The notes beneath the pieces were generated by a model that searched no databases, was not told the origin of the DNA, and saw only the letters and a program-made list of their open reading frames with translations. From Apoderus coryli (lineage: Eukaryota > Arthropoda > Insecta > Coleoptera > Attelabidae), in contig OU452201.1 in NCBI GenBank assembly GCA_911728435.2, positions 5,022,001 to 5,086,000 on the forward strand: a stretch of 64,000 nt of DNA. The letters run 5' to 3'. A program made the position numbers and the translations under genes. Shown here piece after piece: positions 1 to 10,350 of this stretch. Each line of letters begins with the position of its first letter. The stretch's first letter is position 1.

Positions 1-3000
1 CTCAGAGCTTAAAATATTTTTTAATCGTACAAGAAAACAAATAAAATTAATGTTTATAATATAAAAACACGTAAATGATAAGGGTAGAGGGGCACGTACC
101 CCGCCCGCTCTATGTTATTGAATTAAAGATTGACCTCGTAATGTGATAATTCTGAATTGTAATGAATTCAAATAGTGGTCGCCGTGAAATTGGAATTCCT
201 TATAAATTATTTATGTAACAATGTTTCACAGAATTTATAATAGCTTTAAAGAACAAATACTAATAATATGCATAATGACATGAAATTTAAAATAAGCAGT
301 TAGGAAGAAAATGCATGTTGAATATACGAACAAAACTAGGTTATACTGTTTTACTTGCACAGTATCGCCATTTGTATTATATTATTTCAACATTCACGAT
401 CAAGTTATTTTCTATCTCTTTATAGCCTAGTATAAAGCTGTAGGGGTTTCATATGATCACTATCTGTTGTATCCTTGTATATAATAAAAGTTATTCGATC
501 TATTACCATAAATGCTAAGCAAATTTGTATATACGAAAGAAAAAGTGATATTGTTGTTGATATTTCTGATAAAAGTATAGCTATTTGACAAGCATTATTC
601 AAAAAAATCGGTTGTGTGGCCCCAAAACTTTCCCAACAAGATATATTATATCAAAAATATATGACCTGCGTAACGAAAGATTAATAAACTTATAATAAGA
701 GTAGATTTTTTTCCATGTGCGCAAAATAGAATTGAGAATGGACACAGGTTTTCATAATAATTATAATTGACACTCACTAAGTATCACATATCTTTCCTTT
801 AAATATATCTGATATTTAGGCTTGATATTATAGTAGGTATAATACGCTAATAATAAAATAAATAATCCTTGATATTCTTTCTCCATCATTAGTTTTATTC
901 TGTTTTCCATTTCGAAGAAACCGATTTAGATTGAGTATAATGGCTTTAGTAGTGTATAATAATCATTTCGCGTATTGCCTCCGGGCATCTGTGAGCCATT
1001 ATACTTGCGGTTTATAATCGACCAATCGCCATTTTGAATACATATACTTACCATAATAATAATAATCTCTTTTACCTCTTCTATTCTGTACTTCTTTTTA
1101 TACAATTTCACGAACACAGCAATCATTTTTATTTTAATACATCTCTTGCTATTTGATTGATTTATTTTGTCTAACATCCCTCGTAGTAGAGTAAATAACA
1201 AAGTTATAATAGTCATGCCATTTTTGGTGTGTTCGTTTTTTTTTTCGCTACAACATACGTGGTTACCTTTTTAGTTTGCAGTGTAATTGCAATTTATAAG
1301 TGTAATAAAAGTTATGAATAGCGTATTTTATCTAAGACGGGTTTATATTTGAGACACCATAATGTTATTATGGTACATAAAAGGGGGATACAACGGCAAA
1401 AATATGGATTTCATAGCGCAAATGGTTATTTTTTGCTTGGTTCTAGTAAAACTGATTTAATTTATCCATACCAGCGGTCGCCAACCAGTGTTCCGCGAAG
1501 GAATATTGTTCAATTTTTATTGGTTAGTATCAATATGGGAGTGATAACTCAAATAATAACCATGAGCTTAAAAAACTGGTTGCACCTTTATGTAGAGAAG
1601 ACAAGCTGCTTATCTTTTACCCTTTCAGTTTTTCGCTGAGATTAATAGTTTTCGAAAAATTCAACAAAATAGAATTCGGAGTTTTTCACAAATCACCCGG
1701 TATTCCAGAAACTAACACTAACTTTTCTTTATTTAATTTAACCGACGTCTTCCTGCGTATCGGAGATGGCAATAGTGACAAATGCTATTTAAGACACCCT
1801 GTATAACTGGAGAATACTAAGATTCAATGTAAACAGTATTTTAAAATAAGAATTGAAATAATTTATTTATAGAGCAGGAAAGATTTTTAAAAAAAAAGGA
1901 AGACCTTAAGTTAAGAACCAAGTCTGAATTAAATCGCGTTAAAAAAATATATTTTGGTAAAAAATATGCAGACACTCAACTAGATACTAATATGAACTAT
2001 AAACATAATTACTTAGTATCACATTTGTTTTTATTATGAATTTCTCTTAAATAAAAAAAAAACAATCTTTACCAGCCTCTGTTTCAGTAGATACAATGAT
2101 TGCAAACAATTGAAAGCAATTAACTTCAATAAACTCAGTCATAGTAGTTTCATCTATATTTAGACAATATGCTGTTTGATCACCACTGTTAACAGTAGCT
2201 TTTATTGTCTATATGTATTATTTATCTTCTGGTGATTTCACGTCTTTGTTGCAAAATTGAATTGACTATTATAAATGTTTATTAACTTTTATAAACACCT
2301 GATGATTTTTTGTTTGCTTTATCCTATTTCTATAAACATTCCCCTTCTTATATAACAATGAATGAACAAATACGATTACTAGATGACCATGTGAAAATCT
2401 AATATAATAAGTAAAACCACAGTATTTGGAGCGAACTTAAAATATTTTTTATGGCCTAACAAATATAGTAAGTAATATTTTCGTTTAAAGGTATTATTGA
2501 TTAGCTGTCAGTTAAAAGAATGCTATATCATAATAGAACAATAACCTTTAGCTTTGGTGTAAAAGCTATACCGAAATTCTTATATATACAATTATTAGGT
2601 AAACCATGAGAACAAATCAAAAACCTCAACAACGTTTAAATTCAGCAATCCACTTCTCTACCATTTGTCTCGATAGAGCAAAGTTCGGATAATGTTTATC
2701 AAGCTATTGTTTGGTTTCCACTGTATCTTTTTTTTCATCAAAAAGCAATGCAAAACTCGAAATTCACTTTTTAAAATTTTTTTTTTCAATAACCAACATT
2801 GCTTCACACAAAAAGTCAGATTGCTGTCAAATTTATATACGTATCGTTTGAAGATTAGTACTAAATAAAAATCATATGGAAAAAATTATAGTAACGCCAT
2901 CTATGCGTCATCCTACTGACTTATGACTTATAATATATTAATTTAATTTATTTAACCGCATATATCAATTTCTTGGGATATTGGTTCTATATTAAAAATT

Positions 3001-3999
3001 CAATAATTTGGTTTTAAATGTTTTATATCAAAACATGTCGTTTTTTATTTCTCCTGTTGATTGTTACGACGTTTCGGCATTTTTCTTGCCTTCCACAGCT
3101 AGGATATTCTACAAATAACGTTTTTTACATTGTAAAATTATTCATATGGCCTACTAAACTACTCACAGTAATAATCTACGTACAATATATGGCATTTCAA
3201 ACTTTTATTATGGTGATTGATTTGATTTGAATTTATTTTCTTTTAACATTCCACTCGTTCGGTTTAAACGATTTACTATTATATAAATATATAATTGTTT
3301 TTCTTCATTTTCCTTTCTGAATTATGTCAAAATAAAACATAGTATAGTCCTATGTTAAGTAAGTTTTCGTTAGTCCTAAGTCTTGAATCAAATTTTGTAG
3401 TTAATAGAATAGTTTTTATAAATAGGTAGTAGAAACATTGCAGACTTGCTTGCCGACCCACTGCTCAAGTTCTAAACTTTTTTGGGGTTATAGGCATATT
3501 TATTTGCGCTGTTTTGATTAGTTCTTAGGAATATTTTTGTAATATTTACTTTTTTATTGGCAAATAAATTATTATATTATTATATATAACACATACAATA
3601 AAGTCACACTACATAAAATTTAACTAGAATCTAAAACAATTACATATTTCTGCATGAATAACAATTTAAAATCATACACTTTGTTAACAAACAGGAAAAA
3701 ACATGTTTTGATATAAAACATTTAAAACCAATTATTGAATTTTTAATATAGAACCAACACCCCAACGAAATAAAAAAAAATCAAAATATAGACTAAAAAA
3801 TTAACAACACAGAGTTCCAAAACAGTTCCTGAAGTTTAGAGGATGGATCAAAATTGTATATGAAAATGAGAAAAACCATAAACTCATTTATTGTTATATC
3901 TATTTGAAATTATTAGCAAATCTATTTGTATTGTTGTTTTCTATTAATTAATTCATTGATTTGGTTAATTTATACATATATCTTTTTCTATTAATGTTA
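1..3999. other. Intronic DNA, no gene seen
   Basis: AT-rich sequence downstream of the last visible Notch exon, presumably intron. The open frames are short and without recognisable motifs. A sequence ending in acaccctgtata at 1795-1806 looks like an isolated mariner-type terminal repeat, and about 1471-1510 resembles a hAT end. Neither has a partner that I could find. Confidence 0.6.
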
Positions 4000-5687
4000 T
4001 ACAGGGTGGTCCAACTTTTACCTGCATAAATTTCAGAATCGATAGATAATCGACAAATAATGTGAGTTTGGTTAATAAACTATGTACGAAAAATGCTTCG
4101 TTACCAAGTTACAGGGTGTTGAAATTTAAGAAAAAAATTCGAATTTTATTAATATCTTTATAACCAATTGAGATATTTCAATGAAATTTGCCACGTGTGG
4201 AGAGGTAATTTAACTTCATTTTTTCATGTAATAATATACTTTTTATTTCCACCAGTGGCGTGTGTACGGCTACCAATTGCGACATTTTTAATTAAAAAAC
4301 AGATACGCCACTGGTTTATCTCAAAATAAAAATTATATCTGCAATTCTTGTTCAATTTAAAAGAAAAAAGTAGTCTTGGCTTTTTTTCGTATGACGCAAC
4401 ATTTTCGAGTAAAAAAATTCTCAAGTCACTTCATAAAGATGGTAGAAAGGCTTACCATTTTAGGGCTGTGCAAGATTTATTGCCTGAGGACTATGTTAAA
4501 AGGCATACCTATTGCAAATGGTGATTGAATAAAGTTCAAGTAGATAGAGATTTCCTGCATAAGGTTTGCTGGAGTGATGAAGTTTCATTTACAAGAACTG
4601 GTATAAAGAATTACCACAACTTTCATATTTGGTCAAAACACAATCCATACGAAGTGCGAGCGAGAAAGTTTCAACACCAGTTCACTGTGAACGTGTGGCT
4701 AGAAGTAATATCCAATAATCTCCTCGGACCATTATTTTTACCACCTCGGCTCTCAGCACAATTATTTTTAGACTTTTTACAGAATAATTTAAATGATTTA
4801 ATGGATGACGTGCCACTTCATTTACGTGCGAATGGTTGGTTTCAAATGGATGGAGCACCAGCACATTTCGGGCAGAATGTGAGAAACTAGATATCAGAGC
4901 ATTACGGAAATCAATGGATTAGCCGTTTCCCTGGAGAAGTCGAAAATAATCATGAGGGACCTATATCTTGGCCCCCAAGGTCGCTTGACTTGACTCCACT
5001 TGACTTCTTTATTTGCGGCTACCTAAAAGAAAAAGTGTAAACAGTGCCGGTCAGAAAACGCGAAGAATTAGTCTTAAAAATTCAATAAGAAGCTTGTGAT
5101 GAATTGCATCATAACAATCACATTCTATCGGCAGCAATTAATAGCATCACCAGAAGATGCCAATTGTGTATTGACAATGACGATAGTCATTTTGAACAGT
5201 TTCTGTAAAAAAAAACTGTAAAATCTGTTAAAACGTGATTTTCAATACATTTGGTTTAGACGATTTTTATTTTTTTACTCGAAAATGTTGCGTCATACGA
5301 AAAAAAGCCAAGAGTGTTTTTGTCTTTTAAATTGAATAAGAATTGCAGATATAATTTTTATTTTGCGATGAACCAGTAGCGTATCGGTTTTTTCATTAAA
5401 AATATCGCAATCGGTCGCCGTACGCACGCCACTGCTGGAAATAAAAATAATATTATTACATAAAAAAATTAAGCTAGATTACCTCTCCACACTAGCCAAA
5501 TTTCATTGAAATATCTCAATTGGTTATAAAGATATTAATAAAATTCGAATTTGTGTCTTAAATTTCAACACCCTGTAACTTTGTAACGAAGCATTTTTGG
5601 CCCATAGTTTATTAACCAAACTCACATTATTTGTCGATTATCTATCGATTCTGAAATTTATGCAGGTAAAAGTTGGACCACCCTGTA
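4000..5687 (+). mobile_element. Mariner-type transposon with long inverted repeats
   Basis: A 1,688-bp DNA transposon flanked by TA target duplications (3998-3999 and 5688-5689). Both ends start TACAGGGTGGTCC. The inverted repeats are unusually long, about 410 bp (about 4000-4415 and 5275-5687). The outer 80 bp are nearly identical; further in, substitutions and small indels appear. The interior holds only a broken transposase without its DNA-binding part, so the copy cannot move by itself. A diverged relative of the same terminal repeats lies at 33080-33660. Confidence 0.85.
4435..5208 (+). pseudogene. Broken mariner/IS630-type transposase (DDE domain only)
   Basis: One frame encodes the catalytic domain of a Tc1/mariner-superfamily transposase, interrupted by stop codons near 4523, 4888, 5038 and 5085. 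Three catalytic acidic positions are visible: WSDEVSFTRTG, then WFQMDGAPAHFG, then SLDLTPLDFF. The N-terminal helix-turn-helix region is missing and the left TIR abuts the remaining sequence. The order of blocks and the spacing before LDFF fit a D,D,D mariner-like enzyme. It is inactive by inspection. Confidence 0.85.
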
Positions 5688-5820
5688 TATCCTCAACCGA
5701 CTCGAATTCGAAAGTCAAACTCTGGAATCACCTCTAAAGAAAATAAAATTTGAAATAATCAAATATAACTTAGTATATTGTGAGACTCTGTAAAACTAAT
5801 AAATCATGTCAATCACTTAC

Positions 5821-5954
5821 CGCTGGGACAATCGCAGGTGTACGTATGTTTGTCACCAGGTCGACAAATCCCACCATTATGACAAGGACTGGGATCGCAC
5901 GGTATATATTCATTTTCGCAATTCTGACCGGTGTAGCCTTCATTGCAAGTGCAC
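5821..5954 (-). CDS. Notch: Notch exon: end of EGF5 and most of EGF6
   Basis: Internal coding exon of an EGF-repeat receptor. The acceptor (ttgcag) lies at 5955-5960 and the donor (gtaagt) at 5820-5815, both on the minus strand. The 134-nt exon begins with the last base of a codon and ends with the first base of the next. It reads CTCNEGYTGQNCE, closing one EGF repeat, then a repeat with the PCDPSPCHNGGICR core and TYTCDCPS. Its phase matches the exon at 27647-27842 exactly. Repeat order and wording resemble EGF5-EGF6 of insect Notch, the transmembrane receptor for Delta and Serrate. The following exons would lie below position 1. EGF identity is certain; Notch identity rests on recognition of repeat order. 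Confidence 0.85.
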
Positions 5955-6799
5955 CTGCAACATGAAATATATAAATGGAATTAAATTTAAAAAAATGTAT
6001 AATGAATGTAACGACATTAATTTCAATATGTTTCACCCAAATTTGGCTATAGCAAACACATACAACTGTCTCAGTTACTGTTATTTACATGAAGTGTTTT
6101 TGATTCTAGTGATGTATCCAATAAAAAACGGTCACGTTTTAAGAAAAACAGGTTCTTTTTTGCAAAAGAATCATCAAGTTTTTTAAAACACGTTTTTTTT
6201 TTCAATATTAACCCTTTGCTTTAGGGGATAAAAAAATTAAAATAAAAAAAAAGGTTTTTTTGTTTTTTTTCCCAGGTTTTTTATTCGATTAAAAAAAACG
6301 GGTTTTTACATCGTACTATTCAGGATACAATGCTAAGAACGTGTATAAAATGGATTTTTGATTTCCAGCTTTGTATTTAAAGAACCAAATTTATGGCACA
6401 AAATTAAATACTTTAATTACTTTTTTTGAGTTTTAAAAATGTCAAAATAAACTAGATTCTTCATAAATTGAGTTTAATTATGCTTTTTCTTCTTGTTAAT
6501 CATTTAAATTTCGAAAAAGGGTTACACTTAAATAAGAGTGGAGTCGGACGTCTTTAAGGTGTGATAATATTTCAAATTATATAATATCATTCTACTCCAC
6601 TTCAATATGGACTACTTCTCTAAAGCACAACGTTCAAAAGTTTCGTCAAGAGTTGGAAAAAAACACATTTTTTATACAATTTGCAATTTACTGACCTTCA
6701 TTGTTGAAGTAAGCTTTTTCTATAAGCTTATATATCAAAAATATAATCAGTAACAAAGAAGGTCCAGGACATAGTCGTTTGAAAATTATTATTAATTGA

Positions 6800-6935
6800 A
6801 ATAGTATATTGTGCAACGAACATGAAATGGCATATATTTCCTACGAGTATGATCGTTTGCAGCATGAGCCGCAGGCGAGTGCTGCAAATCATACGAGTAG
6901 GAAATGGTCATTTCATGTGAGTTTCACACTATAGT
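6800..6935. repeat. Foldback MITE
   Basis: Imperfect inverted repeat of about 135 bp. The left half reads catgaaatg then ttcctacgagta; the right half mirrors this (tacgagtaggaa, catttcatg), with a GC-richer loop near 6870. The flank contains a tagtcgtag-like motif shared with the hairpin at 10205-10350, suggesting related non-autonomous elements. Confidence 0.6.
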
Positions 6936-7018
6936 TTTTCTACGACTGTTTTAATGCTTTTGAATAAATTAAACATAATTTTTAGGAAAATATTTGTTTT
7001 TCGTAACTTACCCCTGTT

Positions 7019-8995
7019 AGTAATAATAATAATAATAATAATAATACACATTTATTTCAGTAATATGTAAATACATAAAATGAAACAAGTCATCGAACAG
7101 AAAAAAAGAGAGAAAACAAATCAAAATATAATAAAACTAAAGTACTTAAGTAAATCTACTCATACAATATATCATGTATTCCCAATCATGTAAGAATCAT
7201 ACATATACATTACGATTACCATAAATACACACAACAAAACAAAAATTACCACACTGCAAAAAGATAATCATTTATACTATAAGGTTCAATCTCCAGAAGT
7301 AGAGCTTTAACCTCCTTTTTGAAAACATTTAGATTTCTAGTTTCCTTCATTTTCTTTGGCAATTTATTAAAAAGTTTTACACACATAAAATGTGGACACG
7401 TTTCAGTCAGTGTAAGACGATGTATTGGGTATAATATATCAATTGATCTGGTGTTATATGAATGATCCACAGAAGTTTCAAAACTATTTTTATTTTTAAA
7501 AAAGAACATCAGGCACTCATACACATATAGCCCGTAAATTGTCAAAATTGATTCCTTTCTAAAATGATTTCTACAACTCTGTCTATATGTAAGGCCAGTT
7601 ATAATTCTTAAAATTCGTTTCTGAGCAACGAAAATATTTTGAGTTTCTCGGTCTTTTCCCCAAAAAATTATTCCGTAACGAAGCAGTGATTCAAAGTTCG
7701 CATAATAAACAATTTTAAGACAGTGACTATTTAGATATTTGTTAATTACTCGCACAGCAAAACATACAGAATTTAGTTTCTTTAACAGAGATCTTATATG
7801 TTCCGACCACTCTAAAAATTCATTTATTTGGATACCTAAAAGTTTTGCAGTACATTCTATCTTGAAATTATTTCCAGCAATGCACATACTTTCTGGTTTC
7901 TGAACTCTGGAATTCTTAGTTCTAAAGAGAACGACTTTTGTTTTAGATTCATTAAGTAGTAATTTATTTTTAGTGAGCCAATCTGATGTTTTTTCATATA
8001 GTGTCGAACATTCACAAATTACATTTGCCAAGATATTTTCTCGAACTAGCAATGTTGTGTCATCAACATAATTGATGATATGCCACGAGTTTCTGTCCAC
8101 ACTATCGTTAATATCATTAATGTAAATTACAAACATAATTGGTCCCAATATGCTTCCCTGAGCAACCCCATACACTGTAGGCAGCACATTCGAAGAAAAA
8201 CTACCGCCAACATCATTAATATCTACCCGTTGAAATCTACCAGTCAAATAAGATTGGAACCACTCCTTTGCTTGTCCACGCACTCCATATCTATCCATCT
8301 TATCGATAAGCAACGCTCTATCTAAACAATCATATGCCTTAGAGAGATCAAGAAAAATTCCAGCAGCTAAATTTCCGCCCTCCAATCCATTCAAGATTGC
8401 TCGAACAAATTCAAACAATGCAGTGAATGTGTTTTTACCTTTAATATAACCATGTTGATTTTCATTTAATAGCGAATAAATAGTAAAAAAATTTATCAAC
8501 CTATCAGACATGGCCATCTCGAAAAATTTCGAAAAACCGGACAAGATATTGATTGGCCTATAATTGCTGAACTCGCTCGCATCCCCATTTTTAAAAATTG
8601 GCCTTACAACTGCATGTTTTAGCTGGTCCGGAAATATTCCATGTTTAAACGAGTTATTTATAATATAACATAGTACCTTAGCTATATCGGGACTGGATAA
8701 TTTTATTAAACTAGTAGGTATGTTGTCGATGCCACATGAGTGTTTATTCTTAATACGTGACGAATAGTTAAGAATCTCAGAAACGGTTGTAGGGCGAAGA
8801 AACATTGATTTATTATTTATAGGGAACGTCAGTGTATGATTACTAGCCTGAATCTTACCTAAAATGTTGGGAATTATCTCTAATAAGTAAGCCTGAATAT
8901 GATAAGTTAGAAGCATTAAATTGACTAGGTGGTGTTAAACTATATTCACTATCACTGTTTTTGTGTTTTGAAATTAGCGAAATACTTAATTATAA
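7019..8995 (-). mobile_element. 5'-truncated LINE (Jockey/CR1-like)
   Basis: Non-LTR retrotransposon read right to left. Its 3' end has a TTA/TAA microsatellite tail at 7019-7046 and a 3' UTR of about 200 bp. Only the reverse transcriptase and C-terminal part of ORF2 remain; the endonuclease and ORF1 are absent. Just upstream of 8916 another frame continues similar coding sequence, so the 5' part is frameshifted before the truncation near 8995. It lies on the same strand as Notch. Confidence 0.8.
7246..8916 (-). CDS. LINE reverse transcriptase, 5'-truncated ORF2
   Basis: An uninterrupted 556-codon frame starting at an ATG at 8916, though the true protein began further upstream. Reverse transcriptase blocks appear in order: a fingers block NYRPINILSGFSKFFE, a GYIKG thumb-side block, DLSKAYDCLD (first catalytic aspartate), GVAQGSILGP, and the catalytic YVDD within NYVDDTTLLV. 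The long C-terminal part, with WGKD and basic blocks, is typical of CR1/Jockey-group ORF2. No apurinic endonuclease domain precedes it, so the copy is dead on arrival although its RT is intact. Confidence 0.85.
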   Translation of the reverse strand: MLLTYHIQAYLLEIIPNILGKIQASNHTLTFPINNKSMFLRPTTVSEILNYSSRIKNKHSCGIDNIPTSLIKLSSPDIAKVLCYIINNSFKHGIFPDQLKHAVVRPIFKNGDASEFSNYRPINILSGFSKFFEMAMSDRLINFFTIYSLLNENQHGYIKGKNTFTALFEFVRAILNGLEGGNLAAGIFLDLSKAYDCLDRALLIDKMDRYGVRGQAKEWFQSYLTGRFQRVDINDVGGSFSSNVLPTVYGVAQGSILGPIMFVIYINDINDSVDRNSWHIINYVDDTTLLVRENILANVICECSTLYEKTSDWLTKNKLLLNESKTKVVLFRTKNSRVQKPESMCIAGNNFKIECTAKLLGIQINEFLEWSEHIRSLLKKLNSVCFAVRVINKYLNSHCLKIVYYANFESLLRYGIIFWGKDRETQNIFVAQKRILRIITGLTYRQSCRNHFRKESILTIYGLYVYECLMFFFKNKNSFETSVDHSYNTRSIDILYPIHRLTLTETCPHFMCVKLFNKLPKKMKETRNLNVFKKEVKALLLEIEPYSINDYLFAVW

Positions 8996-9097
8996 TTATT
9001 ATTAATTATAAATACCTAAACTGTCAATTTGGTGTGTTTGTATTGTCGGCGTTGCTATGGTGATTTTTCATGCCCGACGCTACTTTTGTCATTACCA

Positions 9098-9178
9098 GGA
9101 AATTTGCCCGTACACAATAAGTATTTCCCACTAGTTGCCTAATAACTAGTACGAAATATTTATTGTGCACGGGTAAAT
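9098..9178. repeat. Short imperfect palindrome
   Basis: Hairpin of about 80 bp: tgcccgtacacaataagta on the left pairs with tatttattgtgcacgggta on the right around a loop between two ctagt/actag motifs. It lies immediately left of the 968-bp element and may be the remains of a foldback MITE. Confidence 0.5.
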
Positions 9179-9203
9179 GAAAAACAACATTACAATGTAC
9201 TAC

Positions 9204-10171
9204 CCCAGTAAACACACATACGTTTATTTAAAGTTTATCATTACAAAACACCTTTCCAATAAAAGGTACATTAAATACGTACATTTTACTTTTATATGTC
9301 GCGCTTTTTCACGTTACAGAACACTAATAACGAAACATTAGTTAAATGCTATATAAAAACGTGTATTGAACGTATTTATGTATATATATTCAACGGTGAA
9401 ATCAAACGTTATTTAAACGGTTCTAAAATACGTTAATAATACGATTACACAAACGTTAATTCTTAGCTTTTAAAAAATGACAAATGCATGTATTAGATAA
9501 CATGCATTTATCGTTTTTTAAGAGCTAATAAAACGAAGTATTTGGAATCGTAATAATCAACGTTTTAAAATTTCCCACTTTAAATATTGCTCATTTTAAG
9601 AATAATTTCACACGTTCTTCTAATTGTAGGTACATTTGGAATTGTGATAACATACTTTATAAACATTATATACACGTTTTGAATTTTCCCATATTAAGCA
9701 ATAAGAATTTTTATGCGATATTTTACACGTTACCTTAACTGTAATTTTAGAATTATCATAAAATACTTAAAAAAACGTCATTTTAACGTTTTCATTGTCG
9801 CCTCTAAAAATTATGCGCTTCTAATGAAAATTTTCTAACGTTATTTTAGGTATAAGTATCGGTTTATTATAAATTACATAAAGAACGTTTTATAAACGTT
9901 TTTAATTTTGACAATGTTTGAAACGTGTTTAAAAAACACCTAAAACAAACGTTTTTATTTTATGGTTTATTTATAATACATATACAACGTTACTTAAACA
10001 TAATAAATGTACGTAGCTGTATTTAGATCATAACAACACGTGTCTATAACATTTAAATTGAACGGTGTAAAATTAAACTTAAAATAAACCATCACTTTTC
10101 TAACGTAAGACCAATTATCAACGATTGACACGTTAAATCAACGTTTAATTTACGTATATGTGTTTACTGGG
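9204..10171. mobile_element. Non-autonomous element with CCCAGTAAACACA ends
   Basis: A 968-bp stretch with inverted ends CCCAGTAAACACA...TGTGTTTACTGGG, and the next bases (atacgt) also paired. No open frame of note lies inside. The interior is unusual: short motifs centred on ACGTT or AACGTT recur every few tens of bases over its whole length, often as small inverted pairs. Target duplication is unclear. The superfamily is not recognised. Confidence 0.6.
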
Positions 10172-10204
10172 ACATTTTCAAATCATGATTGAACATATAA
10201 TAAA

Positions 10205-10350
10205 GGCATTGAAAGACAGTCGTAGGAAAAATAATTTAATGGCAAAGCGGACTACAATATTGGTTTTACCTACATAAGGAATTTTGTTTAATTTAGCAGG
10301 GCTCAGTCTAATTCAATATTTTAGTCCGCTTTGCCATTAAATTATTTTTC
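10205..10350. repeat. Foldback MITE
   Basis: Near-perfect hairpin. The stem sequence aataatttaatggcaaagcg, near 10230, returns inverted as cgctttgccattaaattatt near 10329, with a spacer of about 65 bp. The left edge (gacagtcgtagg) resembles the flank of the 6800-6935 foldback. Confidence 0.6.

Noticed and set aside
1471..1510. hAT-like terminal sequence
   Set aside because: Only a short resemblance (ccagcggtcgccaacc) with no matching second end or 8-bp duplication.
5806..6186. Plus-strand 126-codon frame with many cysteines
   Set aside because: It is the antisense of the Notch EGF exon at 5821-5954; splice sites and EGF spacing are on the minus strand.
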